Assembly: GCA_035532755.1 (NCBI GenBank)
Contig: DATKQI010000185.1
Location: forward strand, 1-20,043
Direction of reading: 5' to 3'
DNA: 20,043 nucleotides
DNA from: DATKQI01 sp035532755
Lineage (GTDB): Bacteria; Pseudomonadota; Alphaproteobacteria; Acetobacterales; Acetobacteraceae
This document shows, piece by piece, positions 7,146-14,576 of this stretch. The position numbers were made by a program, and so were the translations under genes. Each line of letters starts with the position of its first letter. Position 1 is the stretch's first letter. Below the pieces are notes generated by a model. It searched no databases. It was not told where the DNA came from and was given only the letters and a program-made list of their open reading frames with translations.

Positions 7146-7814
7146 ATGTCCGGCCTCCGGCCCAAATTCCTCACCTTCGACTGCTACGGAACGCTGACCC
7201 GCTTCCAGATGGGCGAGCTTGCGCGGGAGATCTTCTCCGACCGCATTGCCGCCGGGCGTATGGACCAGTTCGTCCGGGATTTCAGCGCCTACCGCATGGA
7301 TGAGGTCCTGGGAGCCTGGAAACCCTATGTGGACGTTCTGAAGAGCGCAGTCGAACGAACCTGCGGCAAGCACGGCATCGCCTTCGTGGAGGCAGAGGGC
7401 CAGCGGTTCTACGATGCGGTGCCGACCTGGGGGCCGCATCCCGACGTGCCGGAACCGCTGAAGCAGGTGGCACGGCATTACCCGCTGGTGATCCTGTCCA
7501 ACGCCTCGAACAGTCAGATCCATAGCAATGTCGAGAAGTTGCAGGCACCCTTCCATGCCGTGTTCACAGCCGAACAGGCGCAATCCTACAAGCCACGCAT
7601 GAGGGGCTTCGAATACATGCTGGACCATCTCGGTGCCCGGCCCGAGGATCTGCTGCACGTTTCGAGCAGCCTGCGCTACGACCTGATGACGGCACACGAT
7701 CTGGGCATCCGCGACAAGGTGTTCGTCAATCGTGGCCACGAACCTTCCACGCCGTACTATGGCTATCACGAGGTCCAGGATATCGGCGGCCTGCCCAGGC
7801 TGCTCGGTCTCTGA
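7146..7814 (+). CDS. HAD-superfamily hydrolase, haloacid dehalogenase type II-like
   Basis: This 222-residue protein is close to the usual length of type II haloacid dehalogenases. Motif I is FDCYGTL with nucleophile Asp12 and the Tyr characteristic of the dehalogenase branch. Motif II is LSNAS (Ser118, Asn119), motif III Lys149-Pro150 (SYKP), and motif IV HVSSSLRYD with Asp179. Classical L-2-haloacid dehalogenases have 'VSSNxWD'; here the Asn is absent and the loop is one residue longer, so the true substrate is uncertain. ATG at 7146 is preceded by AGGAAG at suitable spacing and begins the domain directly; upstream in-frame sequence lacks domain features. The FAD oxidase gene follows 31 bp downstream on the same strand, so the two are probably co-transcribed and functionally linked. 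Confidence 0.88.
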   Translation: MSGLRPKFLTFDCYGTLTRFQMGELAREIFSDRIAAGRMDQFVRDFSAYRMDEVLGAWKPYVDVLKSAVERTCGKHGIAFVEAEGQRFYDAVPTWGPHPDVPEPLKQVARHYPLVILSNASNSQIHSNVEKLQAPFHAVFTAEQAQSYKPRMRGFEYMLDHLGARPEDLLHVSSSLRYDLMTAHDLGIRDKVFVNRGHEPSTPYYGYHEVQDIGGLPRLLGL

Positions 7815-7845
7815 CGAACGCTGTCGGTCGCACAGGACGATTCGC

Positions 7846-9123
7846 ATGAAGCCGATCCCGTACTGGCTTGACACCACAGCCGTCTTCGCCGGCGGAGCCA
7901 CGGGGCGAGTTGACGGCCAAGTGGACGTTGCGGTGATCGGCGGCGGTTTCACCGGCCTGTCGGCTGCGCTTGCCCTCGCCCAGAGTGGTGCGCGTGTGGC
8001 GGTGCTGGAGGCGGGGCAGGTGGTTGGCCAAGCCTCCGGCCGCAACGGCGGGCATGTCAACAACGGAACCGCGGTGGATTTCGGCGGCCTGGTAGCAAGG
8101 CTGGGGCTGGAGCGCGCTCGCGCCCTGTACCAGGCCTACGATGCGGCGGTAGATACGGTGGAGCGGATCGTACACGAACATCAGATCGCCTGCGATTTCC
8201 GCCGAAGCGGCAAGATCAAGCTAGCGGCCAAACCGCAGCACTACGAAAAGATTGCCCGCGACTTCGAACTGCTGCACCGCGAGGCGGATGCGGAAACGGA
8301 CCTGGTTCCGCCGGGGCGCGTGCGGGACGAAGTCGGGTCGGACATGTTTCATGGCGGACTGCTGTATCGCAAGAGCGCGCAAATGCACATGGGCCGCTTT
8401 GGCGTCGGTCTCGCGGATGCCGCGCAGCGCCACGGCGCGCGCATCTTCGAGAACGCGCCGGTGACGGCACTGAAGCAGCTACAGGGATCGACGCATCGCC
8501 TCACCACCCCACGTGGCACGGTCACGGCGAAACAGGTTCTGGTGGCGACCGGGCCCAGCGTGCGTGGGCCGTTTTTCTATTTCCGCAGGCGTGTGATCCC
8601 GATCGGCAGCTTTATCATCACGACCGAGCCTCTCGACATTGCGCAGCTCGATTCCATCATGCCGACGCGCCGCACCGCGACCACCACGAAGAACATCGGC
8701 AACTATTTCCGCATCTCCCCGGACAACCGGCTGATCTTCGGCGGCCGCGCACGTTTCGCGCTATCCAGCCCAACGTCGGACATGAGGAGCGGCCGCATCC
8801 TCGAAGCGACCCTGCACCGCACCTTCCCACAACTCGGCCGTGTGCGGATCGATTATTGCTGGGGTGGCATCATCGACCTGACGATTGACCGCCTGCCGCG
8901 CGCTGGGGAACACGAGGGCCTGTTCTACGCGATGGGCTACAGCGGGCATGGCGCGCAGATGTCCGTGCACATGGGCCAGCAGATGGCCGCGGTGCTGGGC
9001 GGCAATGCCGCCGCGAACCCGCTGCGCGGCTTGCCCTGGCCGCCGATCCCTGGGCATTTCGGGTCGCCGTGGTTCATGCCCTTCGTCGGCGCCTATTACC
9101 GCCTGAGGGATTATTTGCACTGA
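7846..9123 (+). CDS. FAD-dependent amine oxidase (DAO family, PuuB/OrdL-like)
   Basis: This 425-residue member of the D-amino-acid oxidase fold family has an N-terminal FAD-binding Rossmann motif VAVIGGGFTGLSAALALA (about 29-46), an acidic ribose-binding end VLEAG, and the family block QASGRNGGHVNNG (62-74). The C-terminal FAD motif appears as YAMGYSGHGAQMS. The start YW.DT..., the ASGRNGG block and the YSGHG motif resemble gamma-glutamylputrescine oxidoreductase (PuuB) and related oxidases of secondary amines. ATG at 7846 follows AGGA with about 8 nt spacing; an in-frame start further upstream would overlap the HAD gene and add non-family sequence. The PuuB likeness and the neighbouring GABA-type aminotransferase suggest polyamine- or amine-type catabolism, but its substrate is not determined. 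It ends 13 bp from the convergent aminotransferase gene. Confidence 0.9.
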   Translation: MKPIPYWLDTTAVFAGGATGRVDGQVDVAVIGGGFTGLSAALALAQSGARVAVLEAGQVVGQASGRNGGHVNNGTAVDFGGLVARLGLERARALYQAYDAAVDTVERIVHEHQIACDFRRSGKIKLAAKPQHYEKIARDFELLHREADAETDLVPPGRVRDEVGSDMFHGGLLYRKSAQMHMGRFGVGLADAAQRHGARIFENAPVTALKQLQGSTHRLTTPRGTVTAKQVLVATGPSVRGPFFYFRRRVIPIGSFIITTEPLDIAQLDSIMPTRRTATTTKNIGNYFRISPDNRLIFGGRARFALSSPTSDMRSGRILEATLHRTFPQLGRVRIDYCWGGIIDLTIDRLPRAGEHEGLFYAMGYSGHGAQMSVHMGQQMAAVLGGNAAANPLRGLPWPPIPGHFGSPWFMPFVGAYYRLRDYLH

Positions 9124-9136
9124 TTGGGGCGCGCAC

Positions 9137-10417
9137 TCAGGCTGCCGCTAGGGCACGCGCGAAAATCTCCAACCCTTCGGCAAGCTGCTCGTCCGTCGTC
9201 ACCAGCGGTGCCAGGAAGCGGATGACGTTGCGATGCACGCCGCACTTGATCACAAGCAGCCCACCGTCGCGTGCGCGGTCGATCACCCGTTGTGCGGCTG
9301 TCGCATCCGGTGCGCTGCCGTCCGATACGATCTCGATCGCCTGCATGAAGCCCAGGCCGCGCACTTCGCCGATGGCGGCGTGTCGGCCCTGCAACGCCCG
9401 TAAGCGCTCGTTCAGCACCGAGCCGAGCCGTCGGCCACGTTCCAGCAGTCCGTCCTGCTCGAAGGCATCCAGCACCGCGAGAGCGGCGGCGCAAGCAAGA
9501 GCGTTGCCTCCATAGGTGCCGCCAAGGCCGCCGGGGGTCGGCGCATCCATGATCTCCGTACGGCCGACAACGCCGGAAAGCGGCAGGCCGCCGGCCAGGC
9601 TTTTCGCCGTGGTGACTAGGTCCGGGCGGATGCCGGCCTGCTGGAAGGCGAACATGGTGCCGGTGCGGCCGAAGCCGGTCTGGATCTCGTCGGCGATCAG
9701 CACGATGCCGTGACGGCGCGCGATCGCCTGCAATTTCTGTAGAAAATCCGCCGGCGCGGGCAGGAAGCCACCGTCACCTTGTACAGGCTCGATGATGATC
9801 GCGGCAACGCGGTCGGGCGCCACGGTGGTCACGAACACCTCCTCCAGCACGGCGAGTGACATCGCCGCCGTGCAGCCGTGAAAGGGATTCGGATAGGGGA
9901 TGTGGAACACTTCCGGTGCGAAGGGTCCGAAATTCTGGCGATAGGGCGTGCTCATGCCGGTCAGCGTCACGCCGAGCAGCGTGCGGCCATGGAAACCGCC
10001 GCGGAATGCGATCACAGCGGGGCGGTTGGTGTAGCCGCGCGCGATCTTTATCGCGTTCTCCACCGCCTCGGCGCCCGAGGTGAGGAAGATGCTCTTGTAG
10101 CCCTCACCCCCGCCCACCAGTGCGTTCATCCTCGTCGCGAGCTCGATATAGGAGGGATAGGCAGCGACTTGGAAGGAGACATGGCTGATGCGGCCGAGCT
10201 GTTCCTGCACGGCGCGGACGACGCGCGGATGATTGTGCCCGACATTCAGTACGCCGATGCCCCCGACAAAATCGAGATAGCGACGCCCGTCCACATCCCA
10301 GACCTGCGCCCCCTCGCCACGCTCCAGCACCAGCGGATGCGCGGTCAGCAATCCGCGCGGCACATGGCGCTCGCGCGTATCGAGGAACTTCGCACTGCGG
10401 CTGAGCGTATCAAGCAT
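9137..10417 (-). CDS. gabT: Class III aminotransferase, 4-aminobutyrate aminotransferase-like
   Basis: This 426-residue PLP-dependent enzyme matches the usual GabT length. The cofactor phosphate is held by TSGAEAVENAIKIAR (about 113-127). IEPVQGDGG lies near 209-217. Asp243 in IADEIQTGFGRTG contacts the pyridine nitrogen, and Lys272 in TAKSLAGGLPLS forms the Schiff base. TYGGN (about 301-305) is also present. GabT/PuuE-type enzymes move the omega-amino group of GABA or similar omega-amino acids to 2-oxoglutarate, giving a semialdehyde and glutamate in the cytoplasm. ATG at 10417 is preceded by a weak GGAGC element. The gene follows the dehydrogenase operon in the same direction after a 193-bp gap. 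GABA, 5-aminovalerate, 6-aminohexanoate and ornithine-type substrates cannot be separated by eye. No semialdehyde dehydrogenase gene is visible in the window. Confidence 0.9.
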   Translation of the reverse strand: MLDTLSRSAKFLDTRERHVPRGLLTAHPLVLERGEGAQVWDVDGRRYLDFVGGIGVLNVGHNHPRVVRAVQEQLGRISHVSFQVAAYPSYIELATRMNALVGGGEGYKSIFLTSGAEAVENAIKIARGYTNRPAVIAFRGGFHGRTLLGVTLTGMSTPYRQNFGPFAPEVFHIPYPNPFHGCTAAMSLAVLEEVFVTTVAPDRVAAIIIEPVQGDGGFLPAPADFLQKLQAIARRHGIVLIADEIQTGFGRTGTMFAFQQAGIRPDLVTTAKSLAGGLPLSGVVGRTEIMDAPTPGGLGGTYGGNALACAAALAVLDAFEQDGLLERGRRLGSVLNERLRALQGRHAAIGEVRGLGFMQAIEIVSDGSAPDATAAQRVIDRARDGGLLVIKCGVHRNVIRFLAPLVTTDEQLAEGLEIFARALAAA

Positions 10418-10490
10418 CCTGAAGCTGCTCCCTACTCGGCGAGACCCGGAATATCCATGCGATCGGCGCTCAGTCTATGGGGGTGGGTGC

Positions 10491-10513
10491 GGCGCATGCG
10501 GCGGCAATGCGCC
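10491..10513. repeat. Inverted repeat between the DAO subunit gene and gabT
   Basis: GGCGCAT (10491-10497) and ATGCGCC (10507-10513) form perfect 7-bp arms around a 9-nt loop, in the 193-bp gap between the DAO subunit stop (10611) and the aminotransferase start (10417). In the minus-strand transcript it could form a hairpin about 100 nt after the stop. No U-run follows it, so it is not a standard intrinsic terminator. It could be an operator or an mRNA-stabilising hairpin, or chance in GC-rich DNA. Nothing else in this gap looks like a gene. Confidence 0.3.
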
Positions 10514-10610
10514 TCGGCGCCGGGTTATTCCTGCTTTCCGCGACCGCCGTACGGCAGATTCCGCTGCCTCATGCAAGACTGCCGATGTGCAAGGGCCACC
10601 CGCAGGTGGT

Positions 10611-11789
10611 TCACTCCAAATGCAGTCTCCCGGTAGCGGGAAGGATTGGCGAATTCACGAAGCGCGCCACGTGGAACGGTGCAATCGGTACGCTCGTTTC
10701 GCCGGTAGAAATCAGCTCGGCCATCGTAGCACCGATACCGGGGCCGAGCTGGAAGCCATGGCCACAGAAGCCGAAGGCATGGTACAGACCGGCAACCTTC
10801 GCGCTCGGCCCGATGACCGGGAGGTCATCGGCCACGTAGCCTTCCACGCCGCTCCATGTCCGAATGACGCGCAGCGGGCCCATCGCCGGCAGCAGTGTGC
10901 GCAGATGCGGTAACTGGCGGAGGGTGTTGCGCGGGTCGAGCACCGCGCGTTTCGTCTCGAGCGACGCGATAGTGCGCTCGCCACCACCGAACACGATGTT
11001 GCCGCGCTTCACCTGGCGGAGATAGACCCCCTCCTCCTGAACGCTGGTGTGGATGCCCATCACCTGCGGGATGCGATACGGCACCGGCTCCGTCACGCCC
11101 ATTTGCGGGCCGCGCACCGTCAGCGGCACGTGTTCGCCGAAGGCGGCGGACATGCGCGCGCCCCAGGCACCGGTCGAGATTTGAACGATGGGCGCGCGAA
11201 ATGTTCCGGTCTCCCGCGTCTCGACGCGGAAATCCTCGCTGCTCTTGCCGATCGAGAGCACCTCCACGTTCTCTATTACTGCCGCGCCGGCGCGGCGCGC
11301 GGCGCGGGCGAAGGCAGGGGCGGCAAGGCGCGGATTCGCGTGCCCGTCCAGCGGGGAGTGGGAGACCATGAGGGCGTCGGGCGAGAGGAACGGGAAGCGA
11401 TCACGGATCGCGTTGCGGCTGATCAGCTCCAGGTCGAGCCCATAGGAAAGGGCGTCCCGGGCATAATCCTCCATTCGCCCGATCTCCTCCGGACGGAAGC
11501 AGACACGCAGATGGCCGGTGGCGGTGAACTCCGCGTCCTCTCCCAGCAGTTCGGGCAGGCGACCCCAGATTTCCCGGGACCGGTTGGCCAGCGGCATCTG
11601 CGGCAAGAACCGGCCCTGCCGCCGGATATTGCCGAAGCTCGCGCCGCTGGCGGCCTGCCCCACCAGATCCCGCTCCAGCACGATCACCGAGCGGCCGTGC
11701 TGGCGCAGGAAGAACGCCGTGGCAGTCCCCATCAGCCCGCCGCCAACGATGATCACGTCGGCCACCCGGCCGGCATCACGGCCGCTCAT
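10611..11789 (-). CDS. FAD-dependent DAO-family catalytic subunit of a three-component amine dehydrogenase (HcnC/OoxB-like)
   Basis: This 392-residue DAO-fold flavoprotein has its FAD-binding motif at VIIVGGGLMGTATAFFL (about 12-28), VLERD, and the block VGQAASGASFGNIRRQGR (43-60). The C-terminal region includes RTWSGVEGYVADDLPVIGP and FGFCGHGFQLGPGIG, typical of sarcosine/glycine-oxidase-like enzymes that dehydrogenate the C-N bond of amino acids. ATG at 11789 overlaps the stop of the upstream gene by 4 bp (ATGA); the in-frame sequence further upstream is only a GC-rich extension. With the two preceding genes it matches the subunit set of HcnABC, opine oxidase (OoxAB) and D-hydroxyproline dehydrogenase. 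The real substrate is likely a secondary amine or D-amino acid, oxidised to an imine and then hydrolysed to an oxo acid. Confidence 0.9.
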   Translation of the reverse strand: MSGRDAGRVADVIIVGGGLMGTATAFFLRQHGRSVIVLERDLVGQAASGASFGNIRRQGRFLPQMPLANRSREIWGRLPELLGEDAEFTATGHLRVCFRPEEIGRMEDYARDALSYGLDLELISRNAIRDRFPFLSPDALMVSHSPLDGHANPRLAAPAFARAARRAGAAVIENVEVLSIGKSSEDFRVETRETGTFRAPIVQISTGAWGARMSAAFGEHVPLTVRGPQMGVTEPVPYRIPQVMGIHTSVQEEGVYLRQVKRGNIVFGGGERTIASLETKRAVLDPRNTLRQLPHLRTLLPAMGPLRVIRTWSGVEGYVADDLPVIGPSAKVAGLYHAFGFCGHGFQLGPGIGATMAELISTGETSVPIAPFHVARFVNSPILPATGRLHLE

Positions 11790-13153
11790 GCGTCCATCCT
11801 CGCCGTGAGCGGCAGCGGCTTTACCGGCGCCTGGCCACGCAACCGGCCGACCGCCTCGATCGGCACCTTGCGCGCTGCCGCGACAATCTCGGCCGCTGCC
11901 AGCCCGCACATGCGGCCCTGGCAGCGGCCCATACCGACTCGGCTGAACGCCTTGGCGCGGTTGACCTCCGGCGCATCCAGGTCGAGCGCGGCGCGGCGCA
12001 GCTCGCCGGCAGTGATCGCCTCGCACCGGCAGACGATCGTCTCGTCGGGCAGGCAAGCGGCAAGATGCCCGGGCCACGGAAACGCCTCCTCCAACCCCCG
12101 CCTGAAGCGTGACATCGGCGCAAGATCGCTCCGCAGCGTGGCCATCTCGGCTTCCTGTACGTTCTCACCAAGGTCGCGCAGCGCGGCACAGGAGGCGAGG
12201 CGCCCGGCCATCTCCGCGCCGTCGGCACCGCGCACCATCGCCCCGTCGCCCGCGAGATAGACGCCGGGAGTGCTGGTGCGGCCATCCGCATCCACCTCCG
12301 GCAGCCACTGCCTAGCCAGGGGATCGAACGCAAAGCGGCACTTCGCAAGGTCGGCAAGCTGGGTCTCCGAGCGCAGGCCGTAGCCCTGCCCGACCGCATC
12401 GCAATCGAAGTGCAACTCCCGGCCGCGACGGTCGCGCACGATGATGCCGGCAACCCGGTTCTCGCCCTCGATTGTCAGGGGCGTGACGCCGGTTCGGATG
12501 GCGATGCCGTGCCGCAGCAGCCAGGCGGTGTAGCGCAGGCCCTGCGCCAGCATGCCGGGTCGCGCCAGGAGTGACGGCAGGGCCGCCACGCGGCGGCCAA
12601 GGTGGCTGGTGTCCAGCACCGCGCGCACTCGCACGCCCGCTTTCGCGTACTGCCAGGCGACCAGATAGAGCAACGGCCCCGTGCCGACGAAGACCGGGCG
12701 GGTTCCGATGGCACAGGCCTGGGCCTTCAGCGCGATTTGCGCTCCGCCGAGGCTGAACACGCCGGGCAGCGTCCAGCCCGGCACCGGCATGATCCGTTCG
12801 GTGGCGCCCGGGGACAGGATCAGCGCCCGGTACGGCATGGCTTCGACCCTGCTGCCTCTGAGCGTCAACAGAACTCCATCCGTCAGGCCCCAGGCGAGTG
12901 TGTCCGGACGGTAGTCGATTCGTAGGCGAAGCGCCTCGAACGCGCCATGCAGCGCCACTGCCTTGCCAGCCTCCGTGCCATACAGCGCGGCCGCGGGGCG
13001 GGTGAAATGCGCCGGCTGGCGGCGATAGACCTGACCGCCGCTGCGATCACCCTCGTCCAGCACCACCGGGCGCATCCCGGCTTCCGTAAGGCGGGCGGCG
13101 GCGCGGGTGCCAGCCGGGCCGGCGCCCACGACGATCACGGGGTCCTCGGCCAT
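11786..13153 (-). CDS. FAD/NAD-fold subunit with BFD-type [2Fe-2S] domain (HcnB/OoxA-like)
   Basis: This 455-residue flavoprotein subunit has a first dinucleotide-binding motif VIVVGAGPAGTRAAARLTEA (6-25), the family block SGGQVYRRQ (38-46), a second nucleotide motif VFVGTGPLLYL (about 154-164) and an FAD-binding GVYLAGDGA (297-305). The C-terminus has a bacterioferritin-associated-ferredoxin-like cluster motif: Cys375-x-Cys377 (VCRCE) with Cys411 and Cys416 (GRCQGRMCG). Such subunits pass electrons from the DAO subunit towards the respiratory chain. ATG at 13153 is preceded by GGGAGG 4 nt upstream and starts 19 bp inside the end of the [2Fe-2S] gene, so translation is probably coupled. Longer in-frame starts add no domain sequence. 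It forms one operon with both neighbours. Confidence 0.9.
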   Translation of the reverse strand: MAEDPVIVVGAGPAGTRAAARLTEAGMRPVVLDEGDRSGGQVYRRQPAHFTRPAAALYGTEAGKAVALHGAFEALRLRIDYRPDTLAWGLTDGVLLTLRGSRVEAMPYRALILSPGATERIMPVPGWTLPGVFSLGGAQIALKAQACAIGTRPVFVGTGPLLYLVAWQYAKAGVRVRAVLDTSHLGRRVAALPSLLARPGMLAQGLRYTAWLLRHGIAIRTGVTPLTIEGENRVAGIIVRDRRGRELHFDCDAVGQGYGLRSETQLADLAKCRFAFDPLARQWLPEVDADGRTSTPGVYLAGDGAMVRGADGAEMAGRLASCAALRDLGENVQEAEMATLRSDLAPMSRFRRGLEEAFPWPGHLAACLPDETIVCRCEAITAGELRRAALDLDAPEVNRAKAFSRVGMGRCQGRMCGLAAAEIVAAARKVPIEAVGRLRGQAPVKPLPLTARMDA

Positions 13154-13437
13154 ATTGCCTCCCATGTCACGATGCGCATGCCGTCGACTGCCGGCGTGGA
13201 GCAGGCGCGCAGGCGTTCGCCTTCGGCGGTCCAGACCCAGCAATCCTGGCACGCTCCCATCAGGCAGAAGCCGGCGCGTGGCCCGTCGCCGAATTCGCTT
13301 TCGCGGAGCCTCGTGCCATGGACAAGAAGGGCGACGAGGAGCGTGTCGCCCTCCAGCGCCTGGACCATCTCACCGTCGACGGTCAGGCGCAGCGGCTTGC
13401 GCCCCGTCTCGCCGACCCGGTAAAGCAGACCCGCCAT
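13135..13437 (-). CDS. Small [2Fe-2S] subunit of the amine dehydrogenase (HcnA-like, Fer2_4)
   Basis: With the start chosen here this is a 100-residue plant-type ferredoxin-like protein, the usual size for HcnA-type subunits. The cluster ligands are visible: Cys58-x4-Cys63-x2-Cys66 (FCLMGACQDC) and Cys79 (RACSTP), followed by the family's DGM motif. It probably carries electrons within the three-subunit complex. The frame is open back to 13515, but I prefer ATG at 13437: it has AGGGA just upstream, it begins shortly before the ferredoxin fold (LRLTVDGEMVQALEGD), and it leaves the upstream LysR box outside the gene. ATGs at 13449 and 13455 are alternatives. It is the first gene of the minus-strand operon and is divergent from lysR. 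Confidence 0.85.
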   Translation of the reverse strand: MAGLLYRVGETGRKPLRLTVDGEMVQALEGDTLLVALLVHGTRLRESEFGDGPRAGFCLMGACQDCWVWTAEGERLRACSTPAVDGMRIVTWEAIWPRTP

Positions 13438-13513
13438 GCGTCCCTGCATATCCATCCGCGGGTAGCATCGATTGGCGGCTGGCGACTGTCCAATCGGCTT
13501 TCCACCTGCTTTC

Positions 13514-13528
13514 ATAAGGCTGGCCTAT
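13514..13528. promoter_or_regulatory. LysR-type T-N11-A box between the [2Fe-2S] subunit gene and lysR
   Basis: The sequence ATAAGGCTGGCCTAT is an imperfect palindrome containing T13515-N11-A13527. It ends 18 nt before the lysR ATG at 13547 and lies 76 nt upstream of the chosen start of the [2Fe-2S] subunit gene at 13437. This is the expected place for a LysR-type regulator to repress itself and activate the divergent operon. Nine or ten outer positions match the second box at 14482-14496 (ATAAG identical, CCTAT against CTTAT). Confidence 0.55.
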
Positions 13529-13546
13529 GGACAGGACTGTGCGGCC

Positions 13547-14485
13547 ATGAATGCACGGCAGATCGAGGTGTTCCGCACCATCATGCGCTGCGGAACCCTG
13601 ACCGCGGCAGCGCAGGCGCTGGGCGTCTCGCAGCCCGCGCTCAGCCAGCTCCTGCTGCATGCCGAGGACCGACTGGGCTTCCGCCTGTTCCAGCGGCGGC
13701 GCGGCAGGCTGGTACCTACGCCGGAGGCGGACCAACTCTTTCCCGAGGCGGAGCGCCTGCACCGCGATCTGGAGGGCTTCCAGCGCTTCGCCGCGGACCT
13801 GCGGCACGGCAAGGCCGGGTCGCTCCGCCTCGCCGCCTCAGCCCCGGCGGCACTCTCCTTCGTGCCGCGTGCGCTGCAACGGTTCCGCGCCGCCTGCCCG
13901 GGCATGCGGCTGATCTCCTACGTCGTTCCGCTGGAGGTGATCGCCACCATGCTGGAGCGGGGCGAAGCCGACCTTGGTGTCGCCATGAACGACACGCCGC
14001 GCGCGATGCTTGAGACGGAGACAATCGGCCACAGCGAGATCGTCTGTCTCTTGCCCACCCTGCATCCACTCGCGGCCAAATTCACAGTGCGTCCTGCCGA
14101 CCTGGATGGCGAAACGCTGATCTCCTACCGTGCCGACACCCTGCCGGGCATGCTGCTGGACCAGGCTTTCGCACGTGAGGGCGCCCGGCTCGGGCCGCAG
14201 GTGGAGATCGATGTTTCCATTATCGCCCTCGGCTTCGTGCAGGCGGGGCTGGGGGTCGCACTGGTAGACGGGCTGGTACCCTGGGACGGCTTCCCGGGCC
14301 TGACAGTGCGGCCCTTCCTGCCGATGGTAACGCTGCCGGTGTCGCTGCTGATCAGCTCCCGCCGGCCGCTGTCGCCTACGCAGGACATCCTGCGGGCGGA
14401 ATTGCGTGCGGCACTCGGCCACTATGCCGCCGCGCCACCGGCACAGGGGCGACTGCGGCCGACCCGGACCACGCTTCCGCCATAA
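13547..14485 (+). CDS. LysR-family transcriptional regulator
   Basis: This 312-residue DNA-binding regulator is of normal LysR length. The N-terminal winged helix-turn-helix reads FRTIMRCGTLTAAAQALGVS then QPALSQLLLHAEDRLGFRLF (about residues 9-48). The ligand-sensing domain follows (about 90-295), including a GLGVALVDGLVPWD segment typical of the second subdomain. ATG at 13547 begins directly before the helix-turn-helix (MNARQIEVF), with AGGA about 9 nt upstream. The gene sits between two divergent or co-directed targets: the dehydrogenase operon on the minus strand and hyuAB downstream. A T-N11-A box lies on each side of the gene, one overlapping its own stop codon. Its inducer is probably a pathway substrate or intermediate, which is inference from position. 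Confidence 0.92.
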   Translation: MNARQIEVFRTIMRCGTLTAAAQALGVSQPALSQLLLHAEDRLGFRLFQRRRGRLVPTPEADQLFPEAERLHRDLEGFQRFAADLRHGKAGSLRLAASAPAALSFVPRALQRFRAACPGMRLISYVVPLEVIATMLERGEADLGVAMNDTPRAMLETETIGHSEIVCLLPTLHPLAAKFTVRPADLDGETLISYRADTLPGMLLDQAFAREGARLGPQVEIDVSIIALGFVQAGLGVALVDGLVPWDGFPGLTVRPFLPMVTLPVSLLISSRRPLSPTQDILRAELRAALGHYAAAPPAQGRLRPTRTTLPP

Positions 14486-14496
14486 GACCATCTTAT
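14482..14496. promoter_or_regulatory. LysR-type T-N11-A box upstream of hyuA
   Basis: ATAAGACCATCTTAT has perfect 6-bp arms (ATAAGA and TCTTAT) around CCA and contains T14483-N11-A14495. It overlaps the TAA stop codon of lysR and lies 80 nt upstream of the hyuA ATG. It shares the outer sequence of the box at 13514-13528, so the adjacent LysR protein probably binds both. In this GC-rich window, such an AT-ended palindrome placed between genes stands out. Confidence 0.65.
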
Positions 14497-14576
14497 CTTC
14501 TGCCCCGATTTCCGTCTTGGACAACCCGGATCGAAGCACCGGAGAGTGGGGCCGACCGACACGGGGATGGCACGGC

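Noticed and set aside
7089..8063. 324-residue minus-strand frame opposite the second HAD gene
   Set aside because: It is antisense to the HAD and oxidase genes, with no motif; the plus-strand genes carry all catalytic residues.
11049..12260. 403-residue plus-strand frame opposite the dehydrogenase subunits
   Set aside because: A shadow of the minus-strand operon, whose genes have clear FAD and Fe-S motifs and coupled starts.
10611..13437. Hydrogen cyanide synthase (HcnABC)
   Set aside because: Subunit architecture matches, but the same set occurs in opine oxidases and D-hydroxyproline dehydrogenases. The neighbours suggest catabolism, so cyanide formation is not supported.
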